Positions 40,192 to 48,773 of a DNA stretch of 64,000 bases are shown piece after piece. Numbering within the stretch: position 1 is the first letter of the stretch; every line of letters starts with the position of its first letter. The position numbers and the translations under genes are program-made. Origin of the DNA: Amycolatopsis tucumanensis (GTDB lineage Bacteria; Actinomycetota; Actinomycetes; Mycobacteriales; Pseudonocardiaceae); contig NZ_JAKGSD010000001.1 of assembly GCF_021654135.1 (NCBI RefSeq), positions 310,001-374,000 on the forward strand, read 5' to 3'. Under the pieces are notes generated by a model that was given only the letters and a program-made list of their open reading frames with translations, did not search any database and was not told where the DNA came from.

Positions 40192-43100
40192 TCACTTCGT
40201 GCCGAGCAGTTCCACCTCCGCCAATCCCGCGGCGCCGCCTGTGCTGCTCGTGATCCGCAGCCGGTAGTGGGCGTACGCGCCCGGCTCGGCGATCTTGAAC
40301 GCCCGCGTCTGCTGCCGCCACGTGAACGTCTCCCCGGAGCGGCTGTCCAGCGGTGTCCAGGTCTGCCCGTCGGCCGAGCCCTCCAGCACCCACGCGCTCG
40401 GGTCCCCCGCCTCCTTGGCCGAGGTGAGCGTGTAGAACGTCGCGGTCACCGGGCCCGGGACCGGACAGTCGACCGTCTCCAGCGGGCGCGCCTGAGTGGC
40501 CGAGGTGTTGTCGAACAGCGGCCCGCCGGGCGTCGTCAGGTCCGCGGGCGGCTGGGGCGGCGAGTCGCCCGTCGTGAGCGAGGGCGGGACCTCCGTCGCC
40601 CCCCAGCGCGACGGGCTCGGGCCCATCGCGAAGTCCAGCGTGCCGCCGCCCGCGATCACGTCGTGCGGCAGCGACGTCGAGTTCCACGTCCGGCCGTTGA
40701 CCCGCAGCCCCTGCACGTAGACGTTGCGGGCGTTGTTCTTCGGCGCGTTGATCACCAGGTCCCGGCCGCCCGCGAGGTGCACCGTCGCCTTGGTGAACAG
40801 CGGCGACCCGACCGCGTACTCCGGGCTGCCCATCCGCAGCGGGTAGAACCCGAGCGCGCTGAACACGTACCACGCCGACATCTCGCCGTTGTCCTCGTCG
40901 CCGGGGTAGCCCTGCCCGATCTCGCTGCCCAGGTACAGCCGGGACAGCGCTTCCCGCACCCTGGCCTGCGTCTGCCACGGCTGCCCGGCGAAGTCGTACA
41001 TGTAGGCGATGTGGTGGGAGGGCTGGTTGGAGTGGCCGTACTGGCCCATCCGCACGTCCCTGGCCTCCCGCATCTCGTGGATCAGGCCGTTGTACGCCCC
41101 GGGGAACCCGGCGGTCTCCGGCGTGGCGAAGAACTGGTCCAGCTTCCGCGCGAGCCCGTCGCGGCCGCCGTAGAGGTTCGCCAGCCCCTGCCCGTCCTGC
41201 GGCACGGTGAAGGCCATGTTCCAGCCGTTGGTCTCGGTGTAGTCGTGGCCCCACTCGCGCGGGTCGTACTGGCCGGGCGGGACGCGGAACGCGCCGTCGG
41301 CGGAGCGGCCCTGGAAGAACCCGACCGCCGGGTCGAACATGTGCACGTAGTTCTGCGCGCGGCCGCGGAAGTACTCGGCGTTCTCGGCGTACTCGCGGCG
41401 GCGCGGATCGTCCGGCGCGGCCTCGTCGGCCAGCTTCTGCGCCATCATCGCGATGCCGAAGTCGTTGAGGTAGCCCTCGATCGCCCATGACATGCCCTCG
41501 CCGGTCGAGGTCGGCGTGTAGCCGAGGAAGATCGACTGCTCCAGGCCCTTGCGGCCGACGTTCTCGTTGGGCGGGGCGACCGTGGCGTTGCGGATCGCCG
41601 CGTCGTAGGCCGCCTGGACGTCGAAGCCCCGCACGCCCTTGAGGTAGGCGTCGGCGAAGGCCACGTCGGAGCTGGTGCCGGTCATCAGGTTCGCGTAGCC
41701 GGGGGAGGACCAGCGGGCGACCCAGCCGCCGTCGCGGTACTGCTGGAGGAACCCGTCGATCATCCGGCCCGCCACGTCCGGCGTGAGCAGCGCGTAGGCG
41801 GGCCAGGTGGTGCGGTAGGTGTCCCAGAACCCGTTGTTGACGTAGATCTCGCCGTCGACGACCTTCGACCCGGTGTTCGTCGGCGTGTCCGGCCCGGCCT
41901 TGGGCGAGACCGGGCTCGCGTAGGCGGGCCGCGGGCTGCGCGTGGTGCCGACGTTCTCGAACCCGGAGTTGGGGTAGAGGAACAGCCGGTACAGGTTCGA
42001 GTAGAGCGTGGTCAGCTGGTCCCGGCTGGCGCCTTCGACCTCGATCACGCCGAGCTTGCGGTCCCACGCGGCCTGCGCGGCCGAGCGGACCGTCTCGAAC
42101 GCCGTGCCCGCCGGGATCTCCTGCTCCAGGTTGCGCTTCGCCTGGTCGACGCTGATCAGCGAGGTCGCGATCCGCATGCCCACGACGCCGCCGCGGCCCG
42201 GGTCGAACTTCAGGTAGCCGCGCACGTGGTCCCGTCCCTCGCCGGGCAGCATGTCCCCGCCGGTGACCGGCCGGTCGAAGGCCGCGTAGACGAACATGCG
42301 GCCCGCGCCCGCGGAGTTGCCGCTGCGCACGTCGGTGAACCCGGACAGCGTGCCCGTGGCGGGGTCGAGGGTGAGGCCGCCGGCGTCGTCGAAGTTGTCG
42401 AAGATCAGGTTCGCGTCGCCGCCGGGGAAGGTGAACCGGAACGCCGCCGCGTGGTCGGCGGGCGCGATCTCGGCCTTGACGCCGTTGTCGAACGTCACGC
42501 CGTAGTAGTGCGGTTTGGCGGTCTCGTTGGCGTGGTCGAACGACAGTGCCCGTGCGGCTCGGTTCGCGTCCGGCACGCCGGCGGCGGCCGAGGGCATCAC
42601 CTGGAAGGTCTGCCGGTCGCCCATCCACGGGCTCGGCTCGTGGGACAGCGACAGCGCTTGCAGCGCGGGCCGGTTCTGCGCGTTGTTGCCCTCCTGGTAG
42701 CGGTAGAGCCAGTTCAGCGAACCGGCGTCGGTGACCGGGGTCCAGAAGTTGAAGCCGTGCGGGACCGCGGTGGCGGGGAAGTTGTTGCCGCGGGAGAACG
42801 TGCCGTTGGCGTTCGTGCCGCGGGTGGTGAGCACGTGGTCGGACAGGCGGGTCACGCGGGCCTGCGGCGCGGCGGGCCCGAGCGTGATGTCGTCGAACCA
42901 GCCGTTGAACGAGCCGGCGCCGTTCGGGTTGTCGTAGGCGACCAGGATCCGCGCGACGGTCTTGCCGCGGGCGACCGTGCCGATCGCCGAGCGCACCAGG
43001 TTCCACTGGTTGGCGTAGAGCGACTTGGCCGCGCCCTGCCCGCGGGGGCTGAGCGGGAACCCGTACTGGTCCACCGCGCCCAGGGTGGACAGGTACGTGC

Positions 43101-44007
43101 CGTCGGTGAAGGCCAGGTCGACCGAGACGTTCGTGCTCGGGTACTTCAGGTCGTTGCCGGTCAGCTCGGGGAACACGGTGTAGGACAGCTCGGTGTCGGC
43201 GCGCACCGGGATCCGCACGTCGAACACCTTGTTGTAGGAGTAGCCGTGCGGCGCGGTCTGGGTGCCGACGTAGTGGAAGGCACGCAGCCCGGTGAACCCG
43301 GCGCGCGGTTTGCTGGTGTAGCCGCCGGGCGGGCCGCTGTCCGGGTAGGACCGCATGGCGGGCAGCGGCGGCGGGGCCGGCTGGTCGTCGGCGAGCAGCA
43401 GTTCGGCGAGCTGGACGATGTCCGCGCCGCCGTTGGCGGTGATGTCCAGCCGGTAGAAGCGGTGCGTGGCGGTGGCGGCGAGGCGGAACTCCCTGGCTTC
43501 GAGCCGGTCGCCGAACGTCTGGCCGCTCTGGCTGTCCACTGTGGTCCAGGTGGTGCCGTCGTCGGAGCCCTGCAGGGTCCAGTCCCGGGGGTCGCGCTCC
43601 GGGGCGTCGTTGGCCGAGGTCAGGCCGTAGCGGGTGATGGCGACCGGCTCGGCGAACTCGATCTGCACCCAGCCGGTACGGGTGAAGGCCAGCCACTTGG
43701 ACTCCGGCCTGCCGTCGAGCACGTTCAGCGCGACCTCACCGGCGCCGGTGTTCTCCGCGCTCGCGGTCGCGCCGGTGGCGCGGCCGCGCACGTCGCCCGG
43801 GATGGCCGAGCCGTTCGCGCCGTTCACGCCCGAGGTGAGCGGCCGCCCGCCCGGCCCGGTCTCCACGGTGTCCACCCAGTCCGGCTCGGGCTGGCCGGCT
43901 TCGAACGACGACGCGAACCGCACCGGTGCCTCCGCTCCCGCGGGCGGCGCGGCGACCAGACCCGTCATCAGCAGGGCGACGGCCAGCGCGCGAATGGTTC
44001 GGACCAT
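40192..44007 (-). CDS. Secreted GH92 family alpha-1,2-mannosidase with F5/8-type domains
   Basis: The 1271-aa product starts at ATG 44007. The signal peptide is clear (RTIRALAVALLMTGLVAAPPAGAEA). Residues 75-215 form an F5/8-type-C (discoidin) carbohydrate-binding domain (LNVLDGRPESKWLAF, WTLQGSDDGTTWTTVDSQSGQTF). The GH92 core covers about 390-1150 with MTGTSSDVAFADAYLKGV and GSEIGQGYPGDEDNGEMSAWY; a C-terminal F5/8-like domain follows (DTPLDSRSGETFTWRQQTRAF-like). It is probably secreted to trim mannan or mannosylated glycans. It is divergent from a TetR regulator with a multi-site operator. Confidence 0.94.
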   Translation of the reverse strand: MVRTIRALAVALLMTGLVAAPPAGAEAPVRFASSFEAGQPEPDWVDTVETGPGGRPLTSGVNGANGSAIPGDVRGRATGATASAENTGAGEVALNVLDGRPESKWLAFTRTGWVQIEFAEPVAITRYGLTSANDAPERDPRDWTLQGSDDGTTWTTVDSQSGQTFGDRLEAREFRLAATATHRFYRLDITANGGADIVQLAELLLADDQPAPPPLPAMRSYPDSGPPGGYTSKPRAGFTGLRAFHYVGTQTAPHGYSYNKVFDVRIPVRADTELSYTVFPELTGNDLKYPSTNVSVDLAFTDGTYLSTLGAVDQYGFPLSPRGQGAAKSLYANQWNLVRSAIGTVARGKTVARILVAYDNPNGAGSFNGWFDDITLGPAAPQARVTRLSDHVLTTRGTNANGTFSRGNNFPATAVPHGFNFWTPVTDAGSLNWLYRYQEGNNAQNRPALQALSLSHEPSPWMGDRQTFQVMPSAAAGVPDANRAARALSFDHANETAKPHYYGVTFDNGVKAEIAPADHAAAFRFTFPGGDANLIFDNFDDAGGLTLDPATGTLSGFTDVRSGNSAGAGRMFVYAAFDRPVTGGDMLPGEGRDHVRGYLKFDPGRGGVVGMRIATSLISVDQAKRNLEQEIPAGTAFETVRSAAQAAWDRKLGVIEVEGASRDQLTTLYSNLYRLFLYPNSGFENVGTTRSPRPAYASPVSPKAGPDTPTNTGSKVVDGEIYVNNGFWDTYRTTWPAYALLTPDVAGRMIDGFLQQYRDGGWVARWSSPGYANLMTGTSSDVAFADAYLKGVRGFDVQAAYDAAIRNATVAPPNENVGRKGLEQSIFLGYTPTSTGEGMSWAIEGYLNDFGIAMMAQKLADEAAPDDPRRREYAENAEYFRGRAQNYVHMFDPAVGFFQGRSADGAFRVPPGQYDPREWGHDYTETNGWNMAFTVPQDGQGLANLYGGRDGLARKLDQFFATPETAGFPGAYNGLIHEMREARDVRMGQYGHSNQPSHHIAYMYDFAGQPWQTQARVREALSRLYLGSEIGQGYPGDEDNGEMSAWYVFSALGFYPLRMGSPEYAVGSPLFTKATVHLAGGRDLVINAPKNNARNVYVQGLRVNGRTWNSTSLPHDVIAGGGTLDFAMGPSPSRWGATEVPPSLTTGDSPPQPPADLTTPGGPLFDNTSATQARPLETVDCPVPGPVTATFYTLTSAKEAGDPSAWVLEGSADGQTWTPLDSRSGETFTWRQQTRAFKIAEPGAYAHYRLRITSSTGGAAGLAEVELLGTK

Positions 44008-44143
44008 GGCAGGCAGCGAAACGCGCGGGCCGGGGCACCGTCAAGCGGCCACGCCAAAGCTGGCCCAAACCGGACAGGGACGGGTGAATCCCGCACCGCG
44101 ATCGGCCGCCCGGGGTTTAGCCTGATCAGCACCGCCGCGGAAC

Positions 44144-44190
44144 GCAACGGGCCGTTGCAATGCAACGCACCGTCGCGTTGCGGTTAGGGT
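44144..44190 (+). promoter_or_regulatory. TetR operator region with alternating GCAACG/CGTTGC half-sites
   Basis: Half-sites occur at 44144, 44153, 44162 and 44176. They create two overlapping perfect 15-bp palindromes (44144-44158 and 44153-44167). The -10 TAGGGT (44185-44190) ends 6 bp before the tetR ATG, so binding would block the leaderless tetR promoter and may reach the divergent GH92 promoter. Confidence 0.75.
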
Positions 44191-44196
44191 GAGGCA

Positions 44197-44757
44197 ATGC
44201 CGACCGGTGCCGGGCCCCGCCGGGTCCAGGAGATCTTCGCCGCGACCCTCGGCCTGCTCACCGAGCACGGCTACGACGGGCTCACCATCGAGGCGATCGC
44301 CCAGCGCGCGGGCGTGCACAAGACGACCCTCTACCGCTGGTGGTCGTCGAAGGACGAACTGCTCGCCGCGGCCGTGACCGGCTCGGCGCTGCTGGACTTC
44401 CCCGTCGCCGACACCGGCAGCCTGCGCGGCGACCTGCTCGCCGTGGCCACCCGCCTGTCCCGGCTGCTGACCCGCCCGGCGACCGCGGCGGTGCTGGCCG
44501 CCGTGCCGGGTCGCCCGCTCCTCGCCGAAGCGACCAGCGCGTTCTTCACCGGACGGCTCACCCGCGACCACCCGGTCTTCACCAGGGCCGTGGAACGGGG
44601 CGAGCTGGCGGCGGACGGCGACGCGGACCTGGTCGTGGACCTGCTCGCCGGCGCGCTGTGGTTCCACCTGCTGCTGTGCGGCGGCAGCGCGGACCGGCGC
44701 TACCTGGCGCGGCTGGTGGATTCGGTCCTGACCGGTGTCAGCGCCCGGCGCGCTTGA
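44197..44757 (+). CDS. TetR family transcriptional regulator
   Basis: The 186-aa product has the N-terminal helix-turn-helix LTIEAIAQRAGVHKTTLYRWWSSKDELL (about residues 28-56) and a TetR_C_11-like ligand domain. Its ATG 44197 lies 6 bp after a -10. It most likely regulates itself and the divergent secreted mannosidase; the ligand is unknown. Confidence 0.92.
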   Translation: MPTGAGPRRVQEIFAATLGLLTEHGYDGLTIEAIAQRAGVHKTTLYRWWSSKDELLAAAVTGSALLDFPVADTGSLRGDLLAVATRLSRLLTRPATAAVLAAVPGRPLLAEATSAFFTGRLTRDHPVFTRAVERGELAADGDADLVVDLLAGALWFHLLLCGGSADRRYLARLVDSVLTGVSARRA

Positions 44758-44784
44758 CGTTGACACTGTGACAAGGTCTTCACT
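44754..44784 (+). promoter_or_regulatory. MerR-type promoter with 19-bp spacer and dyad
   Basis: TTGACG (44754-44759) and TTCACT (44779-44784) are separated by 19 bp, the over-long spacer of MerR-activated promoters. Inside it, TTGACAC-T-GTGACAA (44760-44774) is a near-perfect dyad. It overlaps the tetR stop and leads into the HEAT/MerR gene pair, suggesting autoregulation by that MerR protein. Confidence 0.75.
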
Positions 44785-44795
44785 GGGACGCGGAG

Positions 44796-45467
44796 GTGGT
44801 TCCGATCAACCCGACACACCGCGACCTGCTCGGCGCCCTGAGCGCCGGGAACCCGTCGACGCGGCTCCAGGCCGCGCTGGCGGCAGGCACGCATCCCGAC
44901 CCCGGTCTCCTCGGCGAGCTGGTGGCCCGCAGCGCGGTCGAGCCGGACTTCTTCGTCCGCGACATGCTCACCTGGGCGCTGACCCGGCTGCCCGCGGAGA
45001 TCACGGTGCCCCGGCTCCTCGCCGAGCTCACGTCCGCGCGGGCTCAAGCGCGCAGCCAGGCGCTGCACACCCTGTCCAAGATCGGGGACCGGAGCGTCTG
45101 GCCCGCGATCACGCGCGCGTTGCTGCACGACGCCGACGACGAGGTCGCGCGCAGCGCGTGGCGGGCCGCGGTCGTCCTGGTGCCCGACGAGGAGCGCGCC
45201 GCGCTGGCCGAGGACCTGGCCGCACAGCTGGGCCGGGGCGACCGGGCGGTGCAGCTGAGCCTCAGCCGGGCGCTCGTCGCGCTCGGCGACGTGGCCGAGC
45301 CGGCCCTGCGGACCGGGCTGGCGAACCCGGACCCGGTGGTGCGCGCGCACGCCCGCGCCACGCAGCGGCTCCTGCGTGACCCGGACGCGGGGTTCGCCCT
45401 GGACGTCGAGGAGGCGAAGCGGGTGGCCGCGCTCGGCCCGGAACGCGCGGCGGGCACGTCGTGCTGA
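44796..45467 (+). CDS. HEAT-repeat protein paired with MerR regulator
   Basis: The 223-aa product starts at GTG 44796, about 12 bp after the MerR-type -10, so it is almost leaderless. It is an array of helical HEAT repeats (DFFVRDMLTWALTRLPAE, QARSQALHTLSKIGDRSVWPAI, DEVARSAWRAAVVLVPDEE, RAVQLSLSRALVALGD). It has no catalytic motif. The next gene, a MerR regulator with its own HEAT repeats, overlaps it by 7 bp, which suggests a functional pair such as a sensor or inhibitor. Confidence 0.82.
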   Translation: MVPINPTHRDLLGALSAGNPSTRLQAALAAGTHPDPGLLGELVARSAVEPDFFVRDMLTWALTRLPAEITVPRLLAELTSARAQARSQALHTLSKIGDRSVWPAITRALLHDADDEVARSAWRAAVVLVPDEERAALAEDLAAQLGRGDRAVQLSLSRALVALGDVAEPALRTGLANPDPVVRAHARATQRLLRDPDAGFALDVEEAKRVAALGPERAAGTSC

Positions 45468-46441
45468 TCGGCGAGGTGGCGCGCCGCTCGGGGGTGAGCA
45501 CCCGGATGCTGCGGCACTACGACACCCTCGGGCTGGTGCGCCCGACCGGCCGCACGGTCGGGGGCTACCGGGAGTACTCGGACGAGGACATCCGCCGGAT
45601 CTTCCACGTGGAAAGCCTGCGGTCCCTGGGGCTTTCGCTGCGGCAGATCGGGCGTGCGCTGGCGGACCCCGGTTTCACACCGTCCACACTGGTCGCCGAT
45701 CTCATCCGGCGGACCGAGGACCGGATCCGGCGGGAGCAGGAGCTGCTGGAGCGGCTCCGGGCGGTCGGCGCGTCCGCGCCTGCGGGCTGGCCGGACGTCC
45801 TGCGCATCGTGGAGCTGCTGCACGGGCTCAACTCGCCCTACGCGGCGCGACGGCAGCAGGCCGCGCTGACCGAGGCCGTGCCGGTGCCCGCGGAACTGCT
45901 GGCCGAGGCGGTGCTGGCCGAACCCGACGCGAACGTGGCCGGGGCGCTGCGGTGGGCACTCGCGCGCGCCGGCGGCGACGGAGTGGCCAGCCTGGTGCCC
46001 GGCCTGCGCTGCGACGACGTCGAAGTCCGGCGGCGCGCGGTGCTGGCGATCGCGGAGATGCCGGGGGACGAGGCGACCGAGGCGCTGACCGGGGCGCTCG
46101 CGGACCCGGACCCGACGGTGCGCAGGCACGCGGCGCTGGCACTGGGGCGCTGCGGCGTCGCGGCAGCGGTGCCGACGCTCGTGGGCATGGTGGTGGACGG
46201 TGACGGCGACGTCGAGGCGGCCGAGGCGCTGGGCGCGCTGGCACTGGACCCCGGGCACGCCGAGCAGGTGATGACCGCGCTCACCGGCGAACTCGCCGCC
46301 GCGGACTCCGCGGTGCGGCTCCGCCTGACCCAGGCACTCGCCGAGATACCACCACCCCTCGCACACCCCGCGCTGCGGCAACTGGTGCACGACGAGGACC
46401 GCACGGTCGCCCTCCTCGCCACGGCCCTGCTGGGGGAGTGA
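45461..46441 (+). CDS. MerR family regulator with C-terminal HEAT-repeat domain
   Basis: The 326-aa product starts at GTG 45461. Residues 1-70 are a MerR winged HTH (IGEVARRSGVSTRMLRHYDTLGLVRPTGRTVGGYREYSDEDIRRI) followed by the dimerising coiled coil (about 85-115). Instead of a short ligand domain there are about 200 residues of HEAT repeats (EVRRRAVLAIAEMPGDEATEAL, TVRRHAALALGRCGVAAAVPTL). No cysteine metal site is seen. HEAT surfaces bind proteins, so the input is probably a protein partner, perhaps the upstream HEAT protein. Confidence 0.88.
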   Translation: MLIGEVARRSGVSTRMLRHYDTLGLVRPTGRTVGGYREYSDEDIRRIFHVESLRSLGLSLRQIGRALADPGFTPSTLVADLIRRTEDRIRREQELLERLRAVGASAPAGWPDVLRIVELLHGLNSPYAARRQQAALTEAVPVPAELLAEAVLAEPDANVAGALRWALARAGGDGVASLVPGLRCDDVEVRRRAVLAIAEMPGDEATEALTGALADPDPTVRRHAALALGRCGVAAAVPTLVGMVVDGDGDVEAAEALGALALDPGHAEQVMTALTGELAAADSAVRLRLTQALAEIPPPLAHPALRQLVHDEDRTVALLATALLGE

Positions 46442-46501
46442 GGCTGCGGCTCTGAGCGGCGGAGCCGCCTCACCACCTGAGCAGCTCGCACCGCCTCAGG
46501 T
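46439..46501. terminator. Two hairpins between convergent genes
   Basis: GCGGCTC/GAGCCGC (46446-46452 with 46462-46468, extended by TGAG/CTCA) is followed by ACCTGAG/CTCAGGT (46475-46481 with 46495-46501). They lie between the MerR-HEAT gene and the convergent M20 peptidase gene and may serve as a bidirectional terminator. Confidence 0.6.
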
Positions 46502-46554
46502 TCCGCCACCCGCACCGCTACGCGAGCCACCCACGAGGGACGCTCACTGCCCAC

Positions 46555-47844
46555 TCAGCAGTGGGTGAGGAAGTGCTCCAGCACGCGCTTCCCGAAGTGC
46601 AGCCCCTCCAACGGCACCCGTTCGTCCACGCCGTGCGCCATCGCCCGGTACTCGAAGCCCTCGGGCAGCCACAGTGGCGCGAAGCCGTAGCAGGCGATGC
46701 CCAGCGGGCTGAACGCCTTGGCGTCCGTGCCGCCACCCATGCAGTACGGCACCACGACCGCCTCCGGGTCCTGGGACCGCAGCGCCTCGGCCATCGCGGT
46801 GAACCACGGGGAGTCCACCGGCGCCTGCACGGCCGGCTGGCGCGCCACGAACTCGCGTGTGACGTCTGGCCCGAGCAGCTCGTCGAGCTGGTCCAGCAGC
46901 TGCTTCTCGGTGCCCGGCAGGGTCCGGGTGTCGATCTGGGCCTGCGCCAGGCTCGGGATCACGTTCACCTTGTACCCGGCGTCCAGCATCGTCGGGGTGG
47001 TGCTGTTGCGGATGGTCGGCTCGACGAGCTTCGCCGCCGGGCCCAGCCGCGCCATCGTGCCCTCCACATCGGACAGATCCACCTCGACGCCGAGCGCCTC
47101 GCCGGTGCGGACCAGGAACGCCTCCACCGTCGGCGTCAGCGTGACCGGCCACTCGTGCGCGGCGATCCGGTTCAGCGCCTCGATCAACCGCACCACCGCG
47201 TTCTCGTGGTTGGGCCGCGAAGCGTGCCCGGCCCGGCCCCGCGCCGTCAGCCGCATGTGCGCGGTGCCCCGCTCGGCCGTGCCCACCGGGTAGAGCCGCT
47301 TCACCGAACCGTCGGCCGCGGGCACGTGGTAGGTGTAGCCGCCGGACTCGCTGATCGCGGCCACACACCCCTCGAACAGCTCGCGATGCTCGTCTGCCAG
47401 CCAGTGCGCCCCGTACTCGCCGCGGTCCTCCTCGTCGGCCACGAAGGCCAGCACCAGGTCGCGCCGCGGCCGCAGCCCGTCCGCCACCGCGGTCAGCACC
47501 ATCGCGATGAAGTCCTTCATGTCCACCGCGCCCCGGCCCCACAGGTAGCCGTCCCGGACCTCGCCGGCGAACGGCGGCACCGTCCAGTCCGCGGCGTCGG
47601 CGGGCACCACGTCCAGGTGCCCCTGCACGAGCAGCGCCGGCAGCGTGGGGTCGGCGCCGGGGAGCCGGGCGACCACGTTGGTGCGCCGCGGCGCGGACTC
47701 CAGCACCACCGGTTCGAGACCAGCGCCGGCGAGCACGCCCGCGACGAACTCCGCCGCGTCCCGCTCACCCTCGGCGTCGCCGTGGCCGCGGTTGGTGGTG
47801 TCGAACCGCAGCAGCTGCGCGCACAGACTCTCGACGTTAGCCAT
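46555..47844 (-). CDS. M20/M25/M40 family metallopeptidase
   Basis: The 429-aa product starts at ATG 47844. Metal-site motifs are LLVQGHLDVVPAD, GRGAVDMKDF, AFVADEEDRGEYG and MGGGTDAKAF, with AHGVDERVPL near the end. It is a paralogue of the peptidase at 19130-20440. It overlaps the DppA gene by 8 bp and with it probably degrades imported dipeptides. Confidence 0.92.
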   Translation of the reverse strand: MANVESLCAQLLRFDTTNRGHGDAEGERDAAEFVAGVLAGAGLEPVVLESAPRRTNVVARLPGADPTLPALLVQGHLDVVPADAADWTVPPFAGEVRDGYLWGRGAVDMKDFIAMVLTAVADGLRPRRDLVLAFVADEEDRGEYGAHWLADEHRELFEGCVAAISESGGYTYHVPAADGSVKRLYPVGTAERGTAHMRLTARGRAGHASRPNHENAVVRLIEALNRIAAHEWPVTLTPTVEAFLVRTGEALGVEVDLSDVEGTMARLGPAAKLVEPTIRNSTTPTMLDAGYKVNVIPSLAQAQIDTRTLPGTEKQLLDQLDELLGPDVTREFVARQPAVQAPVDSPWFTAMAEALRSQDPEAVVVPYCMGGGTDAKAFSPLGIACYGFAPLWLPEGFEYRAMAHGVDERVPLEGLHFGKRVLEHFLTHC

Positions 47845-48664
47845 ACTTCCCCTGCACCGCGCCCGCGGCGATCGCCGTGACCACCTTGAACGCCTTCATC
47901 GCTTCGGTCATCGTTGCCGCGTCGAACCCGACCCGGCGCACACCGGTCTGCTCGACGGTCGGCACCACCGCGGCGGCCTGCGCCAGGTGGCTCGCGTCGA
48001 ACTCGACCTCGATGCGGTGCGCGGCGGCCGCACCCGGCGCCCGCACCGCACGGTCCATGCTCGCCCGTGCGGCCGCGCTCAGCATCTCGGCGGTCCTCGA
48101 CGGGGGAAGGCAGATCGCGGCGTAGCGGCTCACGCACTCCTTGACGGCGACCAGGCGCGCGCCCGGCGCGTAGTCGGCGGCGTCCTCGCACGTCCGGTCG
48201 TCGCCGGACACCAGCAGCACCGGCACCCCGTGCTCGGCGGCCAGGGCGGCGTTGAGGCGGCCCTCACTGGCGGGCACCCCGTCCAGCCACACCCCGGTGA
48301 TCTGGTTCTCCAGGTAGGTGTGCGACAGCACCCCGTCCGCGCCCGCCCCGGCGTGGTAGCCCAGGAACACCACCCCGTCCACGCCGGAGTCGATGCCCTG
48401 CATCATCGACAGCGGCTTGTGCCGCCCGGTGAGCAGGCGGGCCCGGTCGTCCAGGTCCTCCAGCAGCAGGTTGCGCTGCGACGAGTGCGCCTCGTTGACC
48501 AGCACGTCGCTCGCGCCGCCCGCGTGCAGGCCGCGGACCACGGCGTTGACGTCCCCGGTGAACAGACGGCGGAAGCGCTGCCACTGCTCGGTGCCGGGGA
48601 CGACGTCGTCGGTCCAGGTGACGCCGGTGGCGCCCTCCATGTCCGCCGAGATCAAGATCCGCAT
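47837..48664 (-). CDS. dppA: M55 family D-aminopeptidase (DppA-like)
   Basis: The 275-aa product begins MRILISADMEGATGV, supplying metal ligands Asp8 and Glu10; NEAHSSQRNL and FLGYHAGAG supply the later histidines known in Bacillus DppA. The family removes N-terminal D-amino acids, such as from D-Ala-D-Ala, in a self-compartmentalised decamer. It is divergent from a Dpp-type ABC transporter, echoing the Bacillus dpp operon, and is coupled to an M20 peptidase. Confidence 0.93.
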   Translation of the reverse strand: MRILISADMEGATGVTWTDDVVPGTEQWQRFRRLFTGDVNAVVRGLHAGGASDVLVNEAHSSQRNLLLEDLDDRARLLTGRHKPLSMMQGIDSGVDGVVFLGYHAGAGADGVLSHTYLENQITGVWLDGVPASEGRLNAALAAEHGVPVLLVSGDDRTCEDAADYAPGARLVAVKECVSRYAAICLPPSRTAEMLSAAARASMDRAVRAPGAAAAHRIEVEFDASHLAQAAAVVPTVEQTGVRRVGFDAATMTEAMKAFKVVTAIAAGAVQGKYG

Positions 48665-48703
48665 GGTCCAGACCTTACGTCACGGCTCGGCAACACCACT
48701 CGT

Positions 48704-48716
48704 GAGTCGTTGACTC
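48704..48716. promoter_or_regulatory. GAGTC-GTT-GACTC palindrome between dppA and the transporter operon
   Basis: A perfect 5-bp inverted repeat lies in the 109-bp divergent gap, roughly 40 bp from the dppA start and 58 bp from the transporter start. It could be a shared operator. Confidence 0.4.
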
Positions 48717-48773
48717 CACGTGCTTGGAAGTGGTTACTTTCCGGTTTCGGAATCAGCCAGAGAGGTGGGACCT

